Origin: Thermohalobaculum sp038534135
Lineage (GTDB): Bacteria; Pseudomonadota; Alphaproteobacteria; Rhodobacterales; Rhodobacteraceae
Assembly (NCBI GenBank): GCA_038534135.1
Contig: JBCAXJ010000015.1
Location: 1-64,000, forward strand
Direction: 5' to 3'
DNA length: 64,000 bases
Of this stretch, positions 1 through 8,610 are shown piece by piece. The notes beneath the pieces were generated by a model. The model saw only the letters and a list, made by a program, of their open reading frames with translations, did no database searches and was not told the origin of the DNA. Both the position numbers and the translations under genes were made by a program. Every line of letters starts with the position of its first letter. Position 1 is the first letter of the stretch.

Positions 1-921
1 CACCGGCAGACGGCCGACGAACTCGGGGATAAGCCCAAACTTCAGCAGGTCTTCCGGTTCCAGATCCTCGAGCAGATCACCGATCCGGCGGTCGTCGTCC
101 GACTTTACGTCGGCACCGAAGCCCATTGCAGAGCCTTTGCCGCGTTGCGCGATGATCTTGTCCAGACCCGCGAACGCCCCGCCGCAGATAAATAGGATAT
201 TCGTCGTGTCGACCTGCAAGAACTCTTGCTGAGGATGCTTGCGGCCACCCTGCGGGGGCACACTGGCGACAGTCCCCTCCATGATCTTCAACAGAGCTTG
301 CTGAACGCCCTCGCCCGACACATCCCGCGTGATCGAGGGATTGTCCGACTTGCGGCTGATCTTGTCGACCTCGTCGATATAGACGATCCCGCGCTGTGCG
401 CGTTCCACGTTGTAATCGGCCGATTGCAGCAGTTTCAGAATGATGTTTTCAACATCCTCACCGACATAACCCGCTTCGGTCAGCGTCGTAGCGTCCGCCA
501 TCGTGAACGGCACATCCAGGATCCGCGCAAGCGTCTGCGCCAGCAGGGTCTTGCCGCACCCAGTTGGCCCGATCAGCAGGATGTTCGATTTCGCAAGTTC
601 GACATCGGACGATTTCGACGCGTGGTTCAGACGTTTGTAGTGGTTGTGCACCGCGACCGACAGGACCCGCTTTGCGTTGGTTTGCCCGATGACATAATCG
701 TCGAGAACCTGGCAGATGTCCTTTGGCGTCGGCACGCCGTCGGACGACTTTACAAGGTTGTTCTTCGTCTCTTCCCGAATAATGTCCATGCAGAGTTCGA
801 CGCACTCGTCGCAGATGAACACCGTCGGTCCCGCAATGAGCTTGCGAACCTCGTGCTGGCTTTTTCCACAGAACGAGCAGTAAAGCGTGTTCTTGCTATC
901 CGAACTGCTGTTTTTGCTCAT
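1..921 (-). CDS. clpX: ATP-dependent Clp protease ATP-binding subunit ClpX (C-terminus cut by window edge)
   Basis: AAA+ unfoldase that feeds substrates to the ClpP peptidase in the cytoplasm. The 307 visible residues begin with the ClpX zinc-binding domain (Cys15, Cys18, Cys37, Cys40), followed by the AAA+ core with Walker A GPTGCGKT, Walker B IVYIDEVDK and the RKSDNPSITRDVSGEGVQQ region. The reading frame runs off the window at base 1, so roughly the last quarter is missing. The ATG at 921 has a GAGGAAA ribosome site 6 bases upstream. clpP lies just upstream on the same strand, the usual alphaproteobacterial order. Identification is secure. Confidence 0.97.
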   Translation of the reverse strand, partial: MSKNSSSDSKNTLYCSFCGKSQHEVRKLIAGPTVFICDECVELCMDIIREETKNNLVKSSDGVPTPKDICQVLDDYVIGQTNAKRVLSVAVHNHYKRLNHASKSSDVELAKSNILLIGPTGCGKTLLAQTLARILDVPFTMADATTLTEAGYVGEDVENIILKLLQSADYNVERAQRGIVYIDEVDKISRKSDNPSITRDVSGEGVQQALLKIMEGTVASVPPQGGRKHPQQEFLQVDTTNILFICGGAFAGLDKIIAQRGKGSAMGFGADVKSDDDRRIGDLLEDLEPEDLLKFGLIPEFVGRLPV

Positions 922-1056
922 AATCTTTCCTCGGGCGCGACGCCCACTCTGCAGTGTATTCGCTGAGGGGCACTCCACCGCAACGAATCTAAGTCCGACA
1001 GACTATCCCGGTTACACCGGACTGTCACGATGCACAGGATGCCCTGCGCCAAGATG

Positions 1057-1734
1057 TTATCCCTCGCTCTCGTCATCACCCGGGCGAGACAACACGATAT
1101 CATCGATAAGGCCCCACTCCTTGGCCTCCTCGGGCGACATGAAGTTGTCGCGCTCCAGCGCTCCTTCGACCGTGTCGAGATCCTGCCCGGTATGATGTAC
1201 GTAGATCTCGTTCAGACGTGTTTTCAGCTTCTGCGTCTCCTGGGCGTGGATCATGATGTCCGTCGCCTGGCCCCGGAAACCGCCTGAGGGTTGGTGCACC
1301 ATCACACGGCTGGACGGGAGCGAGAACCGCATACCCTTCTCTCCGGCAGTGAGCAGGAGCGAGCCCATCGATGCTGCCTGACCGATCACCAGGGTCGAAA
1401 CCTTTGGCCGGATGTATTGCATCGTATCATAAATCGCGAGGCCTGACGTCACAACGCCGCCTGGAGAGTTGATGTACATCGAGATCTCTTTCTTGGGATT
1501 CTCGGACTCAAGATACAGCAGGCTCGCCACGGCGATCGTCGCCATCTGATCCTCGACCGGACCGGCGACGAAAAGAATACGCTCCTTCAGCAGACGAGAG
1601 AAGATGTCATAGCGGTCACGGCTCCGCGCCGTGATCTCCTCAACCGTCGGGATGATGAAGTTCGTGTAGGTATCGATCGGGTCACGCATTTCTGGCTGCC
1701 TGTTCATTTTTCGCCGAAACCGGCGCAGCGACAT
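1057..1734 (-). CDS. clpP: ATP-dependent Clp protease proteolytic subunit ClpP
   Basis: Serine peptidase that forms the barrel of ClpXP/ClpAP. The catalytic serine is in GQAASMGS (Ser122), the histidine in VMVHQPSGG (His147), and the aspartate near residue 196 in RDNFMSPEEA, numbered from the longest start. The acidic C-terminus is usual. Three in-frame ATGs compete: 1734, 1707 (MNRQPEM) and 1689 (MRDPIDTY). The family normally starts at or just before DPIDTY, and none has a clear ribosome site, so the first 9 to 15 residues may not be translated. It precedes clpX by about 135 bases and is probably co-transcribed with it. Confidence 0.96.
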   Translation of the reverse strand: MSLRRFRRKMNRQPEMRDPIDTYTNFIIPTVEEITARSRDRYDIFSRLLKERILFVAGPVEDQMATIAVASLLYLESENPKKEISMYINSPGGVVTSGLAIYDTMQYIRPKVSTLVIGQAASMGSLLLTAGEKGMRFSLPSSRVMVHQPSGGFRGQATDIMIHAQETQKLKTRLNEIYVHHTGQDLDTVEGALERDNFMSPEEAKEWGLIDDIVLSRPGDDESEG

Positions 1735-1859
1735 CAGGATATCTGTCCCTGAAACGTTTAATGACTGCTTTAGGGCGCTTCAATGGTTGCCAGTGAAATT
1801 GTTTCCATTCGGACGCATTTCGTGAGACGTGGTTAATCACCAACATTCAGGAAATCCTC

Positions 1860-2723
1860 ATGGACCCCGTTGTTTTCGAGACCGATGGCCGCATCGGCCG
1901 GATCACATTGAACCGTCCGAACGTCATGAACGCGATCGACGACACGCTTCCGCAGGCTTTGGCCGACGCCGTTCGGATGGCCAATGATGATCCATCTGTC
2001 CACGTGATCGTACTGTCCGGCGCGGGGAAGGCCTTCTGCGCGGGCTATGATCTTGACTTTTACGCTCAGGCGGCGGCGGGACCCGGGCGTGAAATCACAC
2101 AGGAGATGCCTTGGGATCCGATCAAGGACTTTTCCTTCATGAAGCGCAACACCGACCTTTTCATGGAAGTCTTCCGGTCCATGAAACCGGTCATCTGCAA
2201 GGTGCACGGCTACGCGGTCGCGGGTGGTTCGGACATCGCGCTCTGCGCCGACATCGTTGTGATGTCGGAAACTGCCGAGATCGGCTACATGCCAGCCCGC
2301 GTCTGGGGCTGCCCTACGACGGCCATGTGGGTCTACCGCCTGGGGCCCGAGCGCGCGAAACGGATGCTCTTGACCGGCGACCGGATCGACGGACGCGAGG
2401 CGGAACGCCTTGGGCTCGTTCTAAAGGCCGTGCCCGAAGACCAACTCGATCAGGAAGTCGAAACGCTCGCCGAGCGCATGGCCGGCGTGCCGGTCAACCA
2501 GCTTGCGATGCAGAAACTGATGATCAATCAGGCATTGGAAAACATGGGACTTGCCTCGACCCAGACACTTGCAACGATCTTCGACGGCATCACCCGGCAT
2601 TCGCCAGAGGGAATGGCCTTCAAACACCGCGCCGAATCCGTGGGTTGGAAACAGGCCGTTCAGGAGCGCGACCGCGGTACCTATGACTGGACGCTGGACC
2701 GCCCGATGAATGCGCCGAAATGA
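1860..2723 (+). CDS. Enoyl-CoA hydratase/isomerase (crotonase) family protein
   Basis: Crotonase-fold protein of 287 residues with a CoA/oxyanion-hole segment around AFCAGYDLDFY and the second oxyanion segment AVAGGSDIAL. The two catalytic glutamates of true enoyl-CoA hydratases appear to be replaced: the CELA position reads SDIA, and the QPE position reads MPA. By alignment by eye, classical hydratase chemistry is therefore doubtful, and another crotonase reaction (isomerase, hydrolase, decarboxylase) is possible. An AGGAAA ribosome site lies before the ATG. The gene stands alone, divergent from clpP. Confidence 0.85.
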   Translation: MDPVVFETDGRIGRITLNRPNVMNAIDDTLPQALADAVRMANDDPSVHVIVLSGAGKAFCAGYDLDFYAQAAAGPGREITQEMPWDPIKDFSFMKRNTDLFMEVFRSMKPVICKVHGYAVAGGSDIALCADIVVMSETAEIGYMPARVWGCPTTAMWVYRLGPERAKRMLLTGDRIDGREAERLGLVLKAVPEDQLDQEVETLAERMAGVPVNQLAMQKLMINQALENMGLASTQTLATIFDGITRHSPEGMAFKHRAESVGWKQAVQERDRGTYDWTLDRPMNAPK

Positions 2724-2869
2724 GCCATTTTCCCGTCGATCGCAGTTACGCCTGATGGACAGGGCAACGGGCATCTTTTCTCGCTGGCGCACCGATACTC
2801 GCGCCTCAGACCGCTATCTGAAGGTGAAGAATCTCATTTTGAAACAGCTTTCATGAGGGCGCCGACGGC

Positions 2870-3787
2870 ATGACGCGCTCTGCAATGGACACAGCACAAG
2901 GAGACGTCAGACCCGGCTGGCTTATCGCAGCGCCGATGTTCTTCCTGCTGTTCTGGTCAGGCGGGTTCGTCTTCGCAAAACTCGGCCTTCAGCACGCCGA
3001 GCCACTGACATTTCTGGCACTGCGCTTTGCGATTGTCGTCGCTGCGATGGCCATTGCTTTTGCCGTGTTTCGCCCGCCGCTTCCCAAACGCGCGTCGGAT
3101 TGGGTGCACCTAGCGATTGTCGGGGTCCTGATGCAGTCGTTCTATTTCGGCTTCACCTATCTCGCGTTCGATTGGGACGTCAGTGCCGGAACAGTGGCGC
3201 TGATCCTGGCTTTCCAACCGATCCTCGTGGCAATTATCGCCCCCTGGTCAGCCGGTGAACGCGTTGGGTCGCAGCGTTGGGCAGGCCTCATCTTGGCGAT
3301 GGCCGGGACAGCGGTTGTCATCGCGGCGCGCCTGGAGATCGCGGTTCCACCGGTTGCAGGACTGGTCGCAACATGCTTGGCGCTCGCCGCCTTTCTGGCC
3401 GCGACCCTTTGGGAGAAACGGTTTGGCCAAAATCACCATCCGGTGACATCCAATCTGATCCAGTTCACGGCGGGACTGTTCGCGATTCTCCCATTCGCGT
3501 TGGTCTTTGAGACCGGGCGCATCGACCTGAACTGGGAGATGGGGCTCGCACTTGCTTACTTGGTGATCTGCAACTCGCTGATCGCGACAAGCCTGCTGCT
3601 CGCAATGATCCGTTACGGCGAGGTTGCCCGTGTCTCGGCGCTCTTGTTTCTCGTACCACCCGGCGCAGCGTTCCTGGCGTGGTTAATCCTTGATGAGGCC
3701 ATGCCGCCACTGGCCTGGGCGGGAATGGCTTTGGCCGCAATTGGGGTTCTGATCGCAACACGTCAGCGTCCACAAAACGCGCCGTAA
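2870..3787 (+). CDS. DMT superfamily EamA-type exporter
   Basis: Inner-membrane protein of 305 residues with about ten hydrophobic segments arranged as two EamA repeats, typical of drug/metabolite exporters such as RhaT/YdcZ relatives. The first segment begins WLIAAPMFFLLFWSGGFVFAK, and the protein ends with a short basic tail. The ATG at 2870 has GAGGG ten bases upstream. An internal ATG at 2885 is possible. The substrate cannot be read from sequence. It is convergent with the Smr gene, with 2 bases between stops. Confidence 0.87.
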   Translation: MTRSAMDTAQGDVRPGWLIAAPMFFLLFWSGGFVFAKLGLQHAEPLTFLALRFAIVVAAMAIAFAVFRPPLPKRASDWVHLAIVGVLMQSFYFGFTYLAFDWDVSAGTVALILAFQPILVAIIAPWSAGERVGSQRWAGLILAMAGTAVVIAARLEIAVPPVAGLVATCLALAAFLAATLWEKRFGQNHHPVTSNLIQFTAGLFAILPFALVFETGRIDLNWEMGLALAYLVICNSLIATSLLLAMIRYGEVARVSALLFLVPPGAAFLAWLILDEAMPPLAWAGMALAAIGVLIATRQRPQNAP

Positions 3788-3789
3788 CC

Positions 3790-4458
3790 TCAGCGACGTC
3801 GTTTCAGATAGACATAGAATGCCCCTGCGCCGCCGTGTTTCTGATTGGCCTCGTAGATTCCGACGATGCTGTGCCCGAGCGGCGATGACTTGAGCCAGCC
3901 GGGCAGCGACTCGCGCAGAATGCCCCTGCCCCGGTTCATGAAGTCGCCATCGTCGCGCACGCGGCCCTTGCCCGTGATGACAAGCACGACCCGCGATCCT
4001 CGGGACAGTGAGTCGGCTAGGAAGCGCAAGCATGCGCGATGCGCGCGTTCGGCCGTCATACCGTGGAGATCAATGCGCGCGTCAGGGTCTCTGGCGCCCT
4101 TTCGCAAGCGCTCTGCGGTTCGACGGTCCAGTCCGGCTTCCGGTCGTCCGACCGGGCCAACTTCGGCATCGCGCCAATCCACCGTTACGGTGGCTTGTTT
4201 TTTCCGATGCGATCTATCTGGCCTGAGCATCCGGATCATTTCGTCCGGAACCCGCATCTTCGCGTCGCGGCCATCTGCGGTTTCAGCGAGTTCGGGTGGC
4301 GCCGTGAGCTTTGCGAGTTCGTTGTCTGTAGAAGTGTCTTGCTGCTTCGAAGGCCCGCTTTCCAAACGTTGCGTCGTGCGCGCGACCTGATCCCAAAGAG
4401 ATCGTTCTTCCGGCGCAAGATCCCGAGGCCCACGCCGGAATCTGCCGCGCCCGGACAA
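3790..4458 (-). CDS. Smr/MutS2-type endonuclease domain protein
   Basis: The 222-residue protein has a charged, poorly conserved N-terminal half and a C-terminal Smr domain. The DLHGMTAERAH motif sits near residue 130, and VLVITGKGR follows. Smr domains nick or cleave nucleic acid, and stand-alone ones in alphaproteobacteria are short like this. The only start that keeps the frame is a TTG at 4458, since the upstream frame closes at a TGA. It follows the Tim44-like gene by 27 bases on the same strand, a pairing common in Rhodobacterales. Function in this cell is not established. Confidence 0.85.
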   Translation of the reverse strand: MSGRGRFRRGPRDLAPEERSLWDQVARTTQRLESGPSKQQDTSTDNELAKLTAPPELAETADGRDAKMRVPDEMIRMLRPDRSHRKKQATVTVDWRDAEVGPVGRPEAGLDRRTAERLRKGARDPDARIDLHGMTAERAHRACLRFLADSLSRGSRVVLVITGKGRVRDDGDFMNRGRGILRESLPGWLKSSPLGHSIVGIYEANQKHGGAGAFYVYLKRRR

Positions 4459-4485
4459 CTGTTCTGAACCGAAGACGCCGAGCGA

Positions 4486-5160
4486 TCAGTCGCCCGTGCC
4501 GGTCAGCAGCCAATTCGGATCGACAGAGCCCATCTCGCGGCTGAACGTCCAGACATCGGATTGACGCCGGACCTCGTTTGGATCGCCCTCGACCACCCGG
4601 TTCTCCGCATCTCTTACTGCCGTGACCAGTTCGCCGACAAAGCGAACCGATACGTCGGCGACGCTAGCGTCATCGTCGAACTGAAGCTCTTCGACCGTTG
4701 CTTCACGGACGCCGATAAAGCGTGCTTCCACGCGCAACCCTGCTTCCTCGCGCGCGGCAATGCCCGATTGGAATGCCTGGAAGACATCCGGTGCCAAAAG
4801 TTGCTGGAGCGTATCGCGATCGCCTTCCTCATAGGCCATCAGGATCATCTCGTAAGCGCTGCGCGCGCCATCGACAAACTCGGCGATGTCGAAATCATTC
4901 TCGATTGCGCGGATCCTATCCAGCGCCGATCTGCTGTGATCGGGCACGATCCCCGCGCCGCCGTCATCGTCTTCAGCAACGTCGGGGGCAGCAACCGGAC
5001 CCTGCCGGACCTCGCCCGTCTCGGCGACATCGGATTGACGTCTGACAATTCCAGGCGGTCCTTCGTGCCCGGTGCGCGTGCCAATCACCGACTTCAATCG
5101 GTACAGCACAACGGCTGCGATGGCTATAAGCACCACCAGTTCAATCATGTCGCTGCTCAT
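4486..5160 (-). CDS. Tim44/TimA family putative adaptor protein
   Basis: The protein has an N-terminal membrane helix (MIELVVLIAIAAVVLYRLK), a linker rich in charged residues and a C-terminal Tim44-like domain ending in VDPNWLLTGTGD, the tail typical of the bacterial family. Known members are inner-membrane proteins (TimA in Caulobacter). The ATG at 5160 was chosen over a GTG at 5169 because AGAGGT lies 7 bases before the ATG. It is divergent from fxsA and upstream of the Smr gene. Placement next to fxsA and secB suggests a cell-envelope or protein-traffic role, which is inference. Confidence 0.88.
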   Translation of the reverse strand: MSSDMIELVVLIAIAAVVLYRLKSVIGTRTGHEGPPGIVRRQSDVAETGEVRQGPVAAPDVAEDDDGGAGIVPDHSRSALDRIRAIENDFDIAEFVDGARSAYEMILMAYEEGDRDTLQQLLAPDVFQAFQSGIAAREEAGLRVEARFIGVREATVEELQFDDDASVADVSVRFVGELVTAVRDAENRVVEGDPNEVRRQSDVWTFSREMGSVDPNWLLTGTGD

Positions 5161-5302
5161 GGCGCGCACCTCTGTTTCTACCCGTACCGCACATCCGATC
5201 GTGATCTCAGGCGCCGGGCGGTGTCATTTTGGACGTCATCTCTTATGTAGGGTGCAGCGCCGGACAAGTCCATCGCCGCAGGCGGGCCGACCCCGGGAAG
5301 AT

Positions 5303-5818
5303 ATGAGGAATCTGATGCTTCTATTCCTGTTGCTCGTCGCAGTGCCGGTGATTGAGATCGCGCTGTTCATCCAGATTGGTGGCGAGATTGGGACCTGGCC
5401 GACGATTGCGATCGTGATTCTAACTGCATTGGTCGGGTCGATCATGCTGCGTCAACAGGGACTCAGGATCCTGCAGGATGTTCAAGGTAGATTGATGTCG
5501 GGTGAAGATCCGGGAAGGCCCCTGGCGGATGGGGCGATGATCCTCGTGGCGGGAGTCCTTTTACTGACGCCCGGATTTTTCACCGATGCCGTCGGGTTTC
5601 TGCTTCTTGTCCCGGCCGTCCGTGCGGCGGTTTACGCATTCCTGAAGACCCGGATCAAGCTGCGGACGGTTTCGGCGACTCACTCGGGGCACGATCAGCG
5701 AGCCGAGTGGCCGACAGGTGCTCAGACCGTCGATGGAACCTACGAGGACATAACCCCGGAAGACCGCGACACCGACCGACCGGAACGTCCCCCTTCGTCT
5801 GGCTCACTGTCGCACTGA
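5303..5818 (+). CDS. fxsA: FxsA family membrane protein
   Basis: Cytoplasmic-membrane protein of 171 residues with the FxsA pattern: an N-terminal hydrophobic helix, PVIEIALFIQIGGEIG, GLRILQDVQGRLMSGEDPGRPLADGAMILVAG split across the second helix pair, and LTPGFFTDAVGFLLLVPAVR. The tail is hydrophilic and acidic. In E. coli the protein suppresses F exclusion of phage T7; its cellular role is unknown. The ATG at 5303 follows GGGAAG; the longer frame to 5072 lies in the divergent gene's promoter and coding region and is rejected. secB follows 96 bases downstream. Confidence 0.9.
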   Translation: MRNLMLLFLLLVAVPVIEIALFIQIGGEIGTWPTIAIVILTALVGSIMLRQQGLRILQDVQGRLMSGEDPGRPLADGAMILVAGVLLLTPGFFTDAVGFLLLVPAVRAAVYAFLKTRIKLRTVSATHSGHDQRAEWPTGAQTVDGTYEDITPEDRDTDRPERPPSSGSLSH

Positions 5819-5914
5819 ACCGCGTTGTGCAGCCGCGCTTGCCTCTGCGCGCCATGGACGTGACCCATCCTATCTGCTACGGCGCCGCGCGAGAGCAGAT
5901 CAGGAGTGTTCAAG

Positions 5915-6466
5915 ATGTCTGACGAAACGTCTCAGGCCGGTGCAGCGGATGAAAAGACCACCGCAGATCCAGATGCCAATGTGGATCCAAATCAGCCTCC
6001 GGGCTTGGCCATCGTCGCACACTACATCCGGGATCTGTCATTCGAGAACGTGGCCGCGCAGGAACCGGCTCAGCCACAGGGCCAGCCCGAGATTAACGTC
6101 ACCGTCAACCTCGACGCTGCGGGCGGGCCCGAAGGCCGCTACCAGGTGTCGATGAAAATCAATGCGACGGCCAAGACCGGTGACAAGACCCGGTTCCTGG
6201 TCGAACTGGACTACATCGGGATCTTCAGCATCTCCAACGTGAAGCAAGAGCACATTCATCCGTTGCTCTTCATCGAGTGTCCACGGCAGCTATTGCCATA
6301 CGCCCGGCGTGTGGTTTCGGACGTGACGCGTGATGGTGGCTATCCGCCCCTGATGCTCGACAACGTAGACTTCGCAAACCTCTATCGCCAGAAGCTCGAG
6401 CAACTTCGCGCCGAGCAGGGCGCTGCTGCAAGTCAAACCGCCGCAGGGGAAGAGGCCACGACCTGA
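5915..6466 (+). CDS. secB: Protein-export chaperone SecB
   Basis: Cytosolic tetrameric chaperone that holds presecretory proteins for SecA. Conserved parts include LAIVAHYIRDLSFENV near residue 34, YQVSMKINATAK, LVELDYIGIFSI, and HPLLFIECPRQLLPYARRVVSDVTRDGGYPP split across the C-terminal half. Length (183 residues) is slightly above E. coli SecB because of the alanine/glutamate-rich tail. CAGGAG lies 8 bases before the ATG at 5915, so the GTG at 5906 was not used. Confidence 0.97.
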   Translation: MSDETSQAGAADEKTTADPDANVDPNQPPGLAIVAHYIRDLSFENVAAQEPAQPQGQPEINVTVNLDAAGGPEGRYQVSMKINATAKTGDKTRFLVELDYIGIFSISNVKQEHIHPLLFIECPRQLLPYARRVVSDVTRDGGYPPLMLDNVDFANLYRQKLEQLRAEQGAAASQTAAGEEATT

Positions 6467-6519
6467 ACGCTGGTCCGACCCGAACGAGACTGTTCCGAGG
6501 CAAATTCGCCTTCGCCACC

Positions 6520-6894
6520 TTACCCGGCGCGCACCATCTCCAGCGTGCCGGAACATGGGTTAGAACTGTATGACCCAATGCCTTTGCCTGTTTCTGCGTC
6601 AAGTTGAACGTCTGCGCGCGCACCACGAACACCCGCCACGCCGATTTTGCCGTTCAGCTTGCCGTCCGGCCCGATATCCCCCCAGACGTCACCCAGTTTC
6701 GAGCCGTCCCGGATCTCTCCAACCAGTTTGCCGAACCTGACATCGACGACGATCGTGAATGCGTAGCATCCCGCACCTGCCGGACTGGCTTTTCCCGTCC
6801 AACGCCCGTCATACGGTGTCGGTGTGCCCGTTTCGGGAAGCTCTGGAGCGCATCCCGCCAGTGCCAAGCAAACGATACCTGCAAGCCATCTCAT
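6520..6894 (-). CDS. Small predicted lipoprotein
   Basis: The 124-residue product starts MRWLAGIVCLALAGCAPE, a lipoprotein signal with lipobox LALAGC. The mature part has a repeated YDGRWTG...GKL...G-type beta pattern and two further cysteines (GCYAF and NPCSG) that could form a disulfide in the periplasm. The ATG at 6894 was chosen because GGGAG lies 9 bases upstream; longer starts at 6921 and 7017 lack one and would bury the signal peptide. No family was recognised. Confidence 0.75.
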   Translation of the reverse strand: MRWLAGIVCLALAGCAPELPETGTPTPYDGRWTGKASPAGAGCYAFTIVVDVRFGKLVGEIRDGSKLGDVWGDIGPDGKLNGKIGVAGVRGARADVQLDAETGKGIGSYSSNPCSGTLEMVRAG

Positions 6895-7095
6895 CGCGCG
6901 CCGCTCCCATCTCGTGTTCATTGATCCAGTGGTATCCGGGCCTAAGCATGAACTCTGTGGGAATTCGCACATCGAACGCATCGGCGAGAGAATTGCGCAT
7001 AATGCGTCAGATGCCACTGATGACGGCAGATCAGATATCCAAGACCTGATCGGGCCGCACTTCCAAGCAGCTGCCCGCCGGATTATGAGCGTGCG

Positions 7096-8400
7096 ATGAA
7101 CCTATACAGACTCTTGCAAGAACGGACGCACCCGGTTCGCGTCGGCCTGATCGGATGCGGCAAGTTCGGGACGATGTTTCTCAATCAAGTGCCAACGACC
7201 CCGGGGATCGAGGTCGCGGTAATCGCCGATCTCTCTCCGGATCGTGCGATCAAGGCAATGCAACATGTCGGGTGGGAGGAGGACCATATCGCGTCCGTTC
7301 GCCTGCTGGAGAACGGGTCCGATCTTGCCGCCCACCCGGATGTCGAAGTTGTTGTCGATGCAACAGGATCGCCGTCCGCCGGCATTTTGCACGCACGAAC
7401 TGCGATCCGAAACGGCAAACACGTGGTCATGGTCAACGTCGAGGCCGATGTCCTGGCCGGACCGCTGCTGGCGCAAGAGGCACGCAAGGCCGGTGTCGTC
7501 TATTCCATGGCCTATGGCGACCAACCCGCCATGACCGCGGAACTGGTCGATTGGGCGCGCGCCTGCGGCTTCCCTGTCATTGCGGCGGGCAAGGGAACCC
7601 GGTTTCTGCCGGGCTTTCACCAGTCGACACCCAAAACTGTCTGGCAGAATATCGGACTCGACCCCGAAATGGCCGAGCGGGACGGGCTGAACCCGCAAAT
7701 GTTCAACTCGTTCGTCGACGGCACCAAATCGGCGATCGAAATGGCCGCAATTGCAAACGCGTGCGATCTGACAGCGCCCGAGGATGGCCTGTCTTTCCCG
7801 CCGTGCGGAACTGACCACCTCGCCCATGTTCTGCGCCCACGCGCGGATGGCGGCATGCTCGAGGCAAAAGGTGTTGTCGAGGTCGTCGCCTCGGACGAGC
7901 CCGACGGCCGACCCGTGACGAACGACTTGCGCTACGGCGTCTATGTAGTGATCGAAGGACCGAACGATTATGCGCGGCTTTGCTTCAAGCAATACGGCGT
8001 AACGACAGACTCCACGGGAATGTACACAGCGCTCTGGCGTCCGTTCCATCTGATCGGGCTCGAGCTCAATATCTCGATCCTGAGTGCTGCGCTTCGTGGT
8101 GAGGCAACCGGGTCGTCGCGTACCTTCAAGGCGGATGTCATGGCGACGGCAAAACGCGACATCAAAGCAGGCGAGACTCTGGACGGCGAAGGGGGCTATT
8201 GCGTCTATGGCAAGCTTGCCCCTGCTCGAAAGTCGGTCGCCGCGGGAGCTCTGCCCCTTGGTCTCGCGCATGGCGTCCGCCTGAACACGGATATCGCCGC
8301 AGGTCAGGTCGTATGCTGGCAAGATGTCGAAATCGATCCCGCTTCGGCAGCAGTGAAGTTCAGGCGCAGCATGGAACAAAGCACCCTCTCTGCCGATTGA
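7096..8400 (+). CDS. NAD(P)-binding oxidoreductase with C-terminal SAF domain
   Basis: The N-terminal part (about residues 15-180) is a Rossmann domain with VGLIGCGKFG, resembling homoserine dehydrogenase/Gfo-type enzymes. The last hundred residues form a SAF domain (VMATAKRDIKAGETLDGEGG and AHGVRLNTDIAAGQVVCW). This two-domain family of about 430 residues is found in alphaproteobacteria beside carbohydrate and polyol catabolic genes; the substrate is not known from the sequence. It stands alone here, with no transporter or kinase next to it. A weakly placed GCGTGCG precedes the ATG. Confidence 0.83.
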   Translation: MNLYRLLQERTHPVRVGLIGCGKFGTMFLNQVPTTPGIEVAVIADLSPDRAIKAMQHVGWEEDHIASVRLLENGSDLAAHPDVEVVVDATGSPSAGILHARTAIRNGKHVVMVNVEADVLAGPLLAQEARKAGVVYSMAYGDQPAMTAELVDWARACGFPVIAAGKGTRFLPGFHQSTPKTVWQNIGLDPEMAERDGLNPQMFNSFVDGTKSAIEMAAIANACDLTAPEDGLSFPPCGTDHLAHVLRPRADGGMLEAKGVVEVVASDEPDGRPVTNDLRYGVYVVIEGPNDYARLCFKQYGVTTDSTGMYTALWRPFHLIGLELNISILSAALRGEATGSSRTFKADVMATAKRDIKAGETLDGEGGYCVYGKLAPARKSVAAGALPLGLAHGVRLNTDIAAGQVVCWQDVEIDPASAAVKFRRSMEQSTLSAD

Positions 8401-8610
8401 ATGCAACTTCTGGCTGTAGAGTTGAAGAAAGTTGTATTCATTTCTACGTGGAAAACTCCCATGGAAACTGGGAATCGAATGCGGATCGTCGGCGAAGTGC
8501 TTGTGAGAAAACAATTTACTCTGTTTCGACTGAAATTTTTATCAATTTGCAATAATATCGGTGCTGAGGTAAATATCCACTCGATGTGGTTATGATGACG
8601 CGAGGTTGGC

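Noticed and set aside
2756..2857. 33-codon ORF before the first EamA gene (MDRATGIFSRW...)
   Set aside because: No ribosome site and no resemblance to anything; likely chance.
5240..5262. GTAGGGTGC near the fxsA promoter as another copy of the 26809 palindrome
   Set aside because: Only half of one arm matches and there is no inverted partner.
7102..8514. 470-codon minus-strand open frame
   Set aside because: Antisense to the NAD-binding/SAF oxidoreductase, whose sense product has clear domains.
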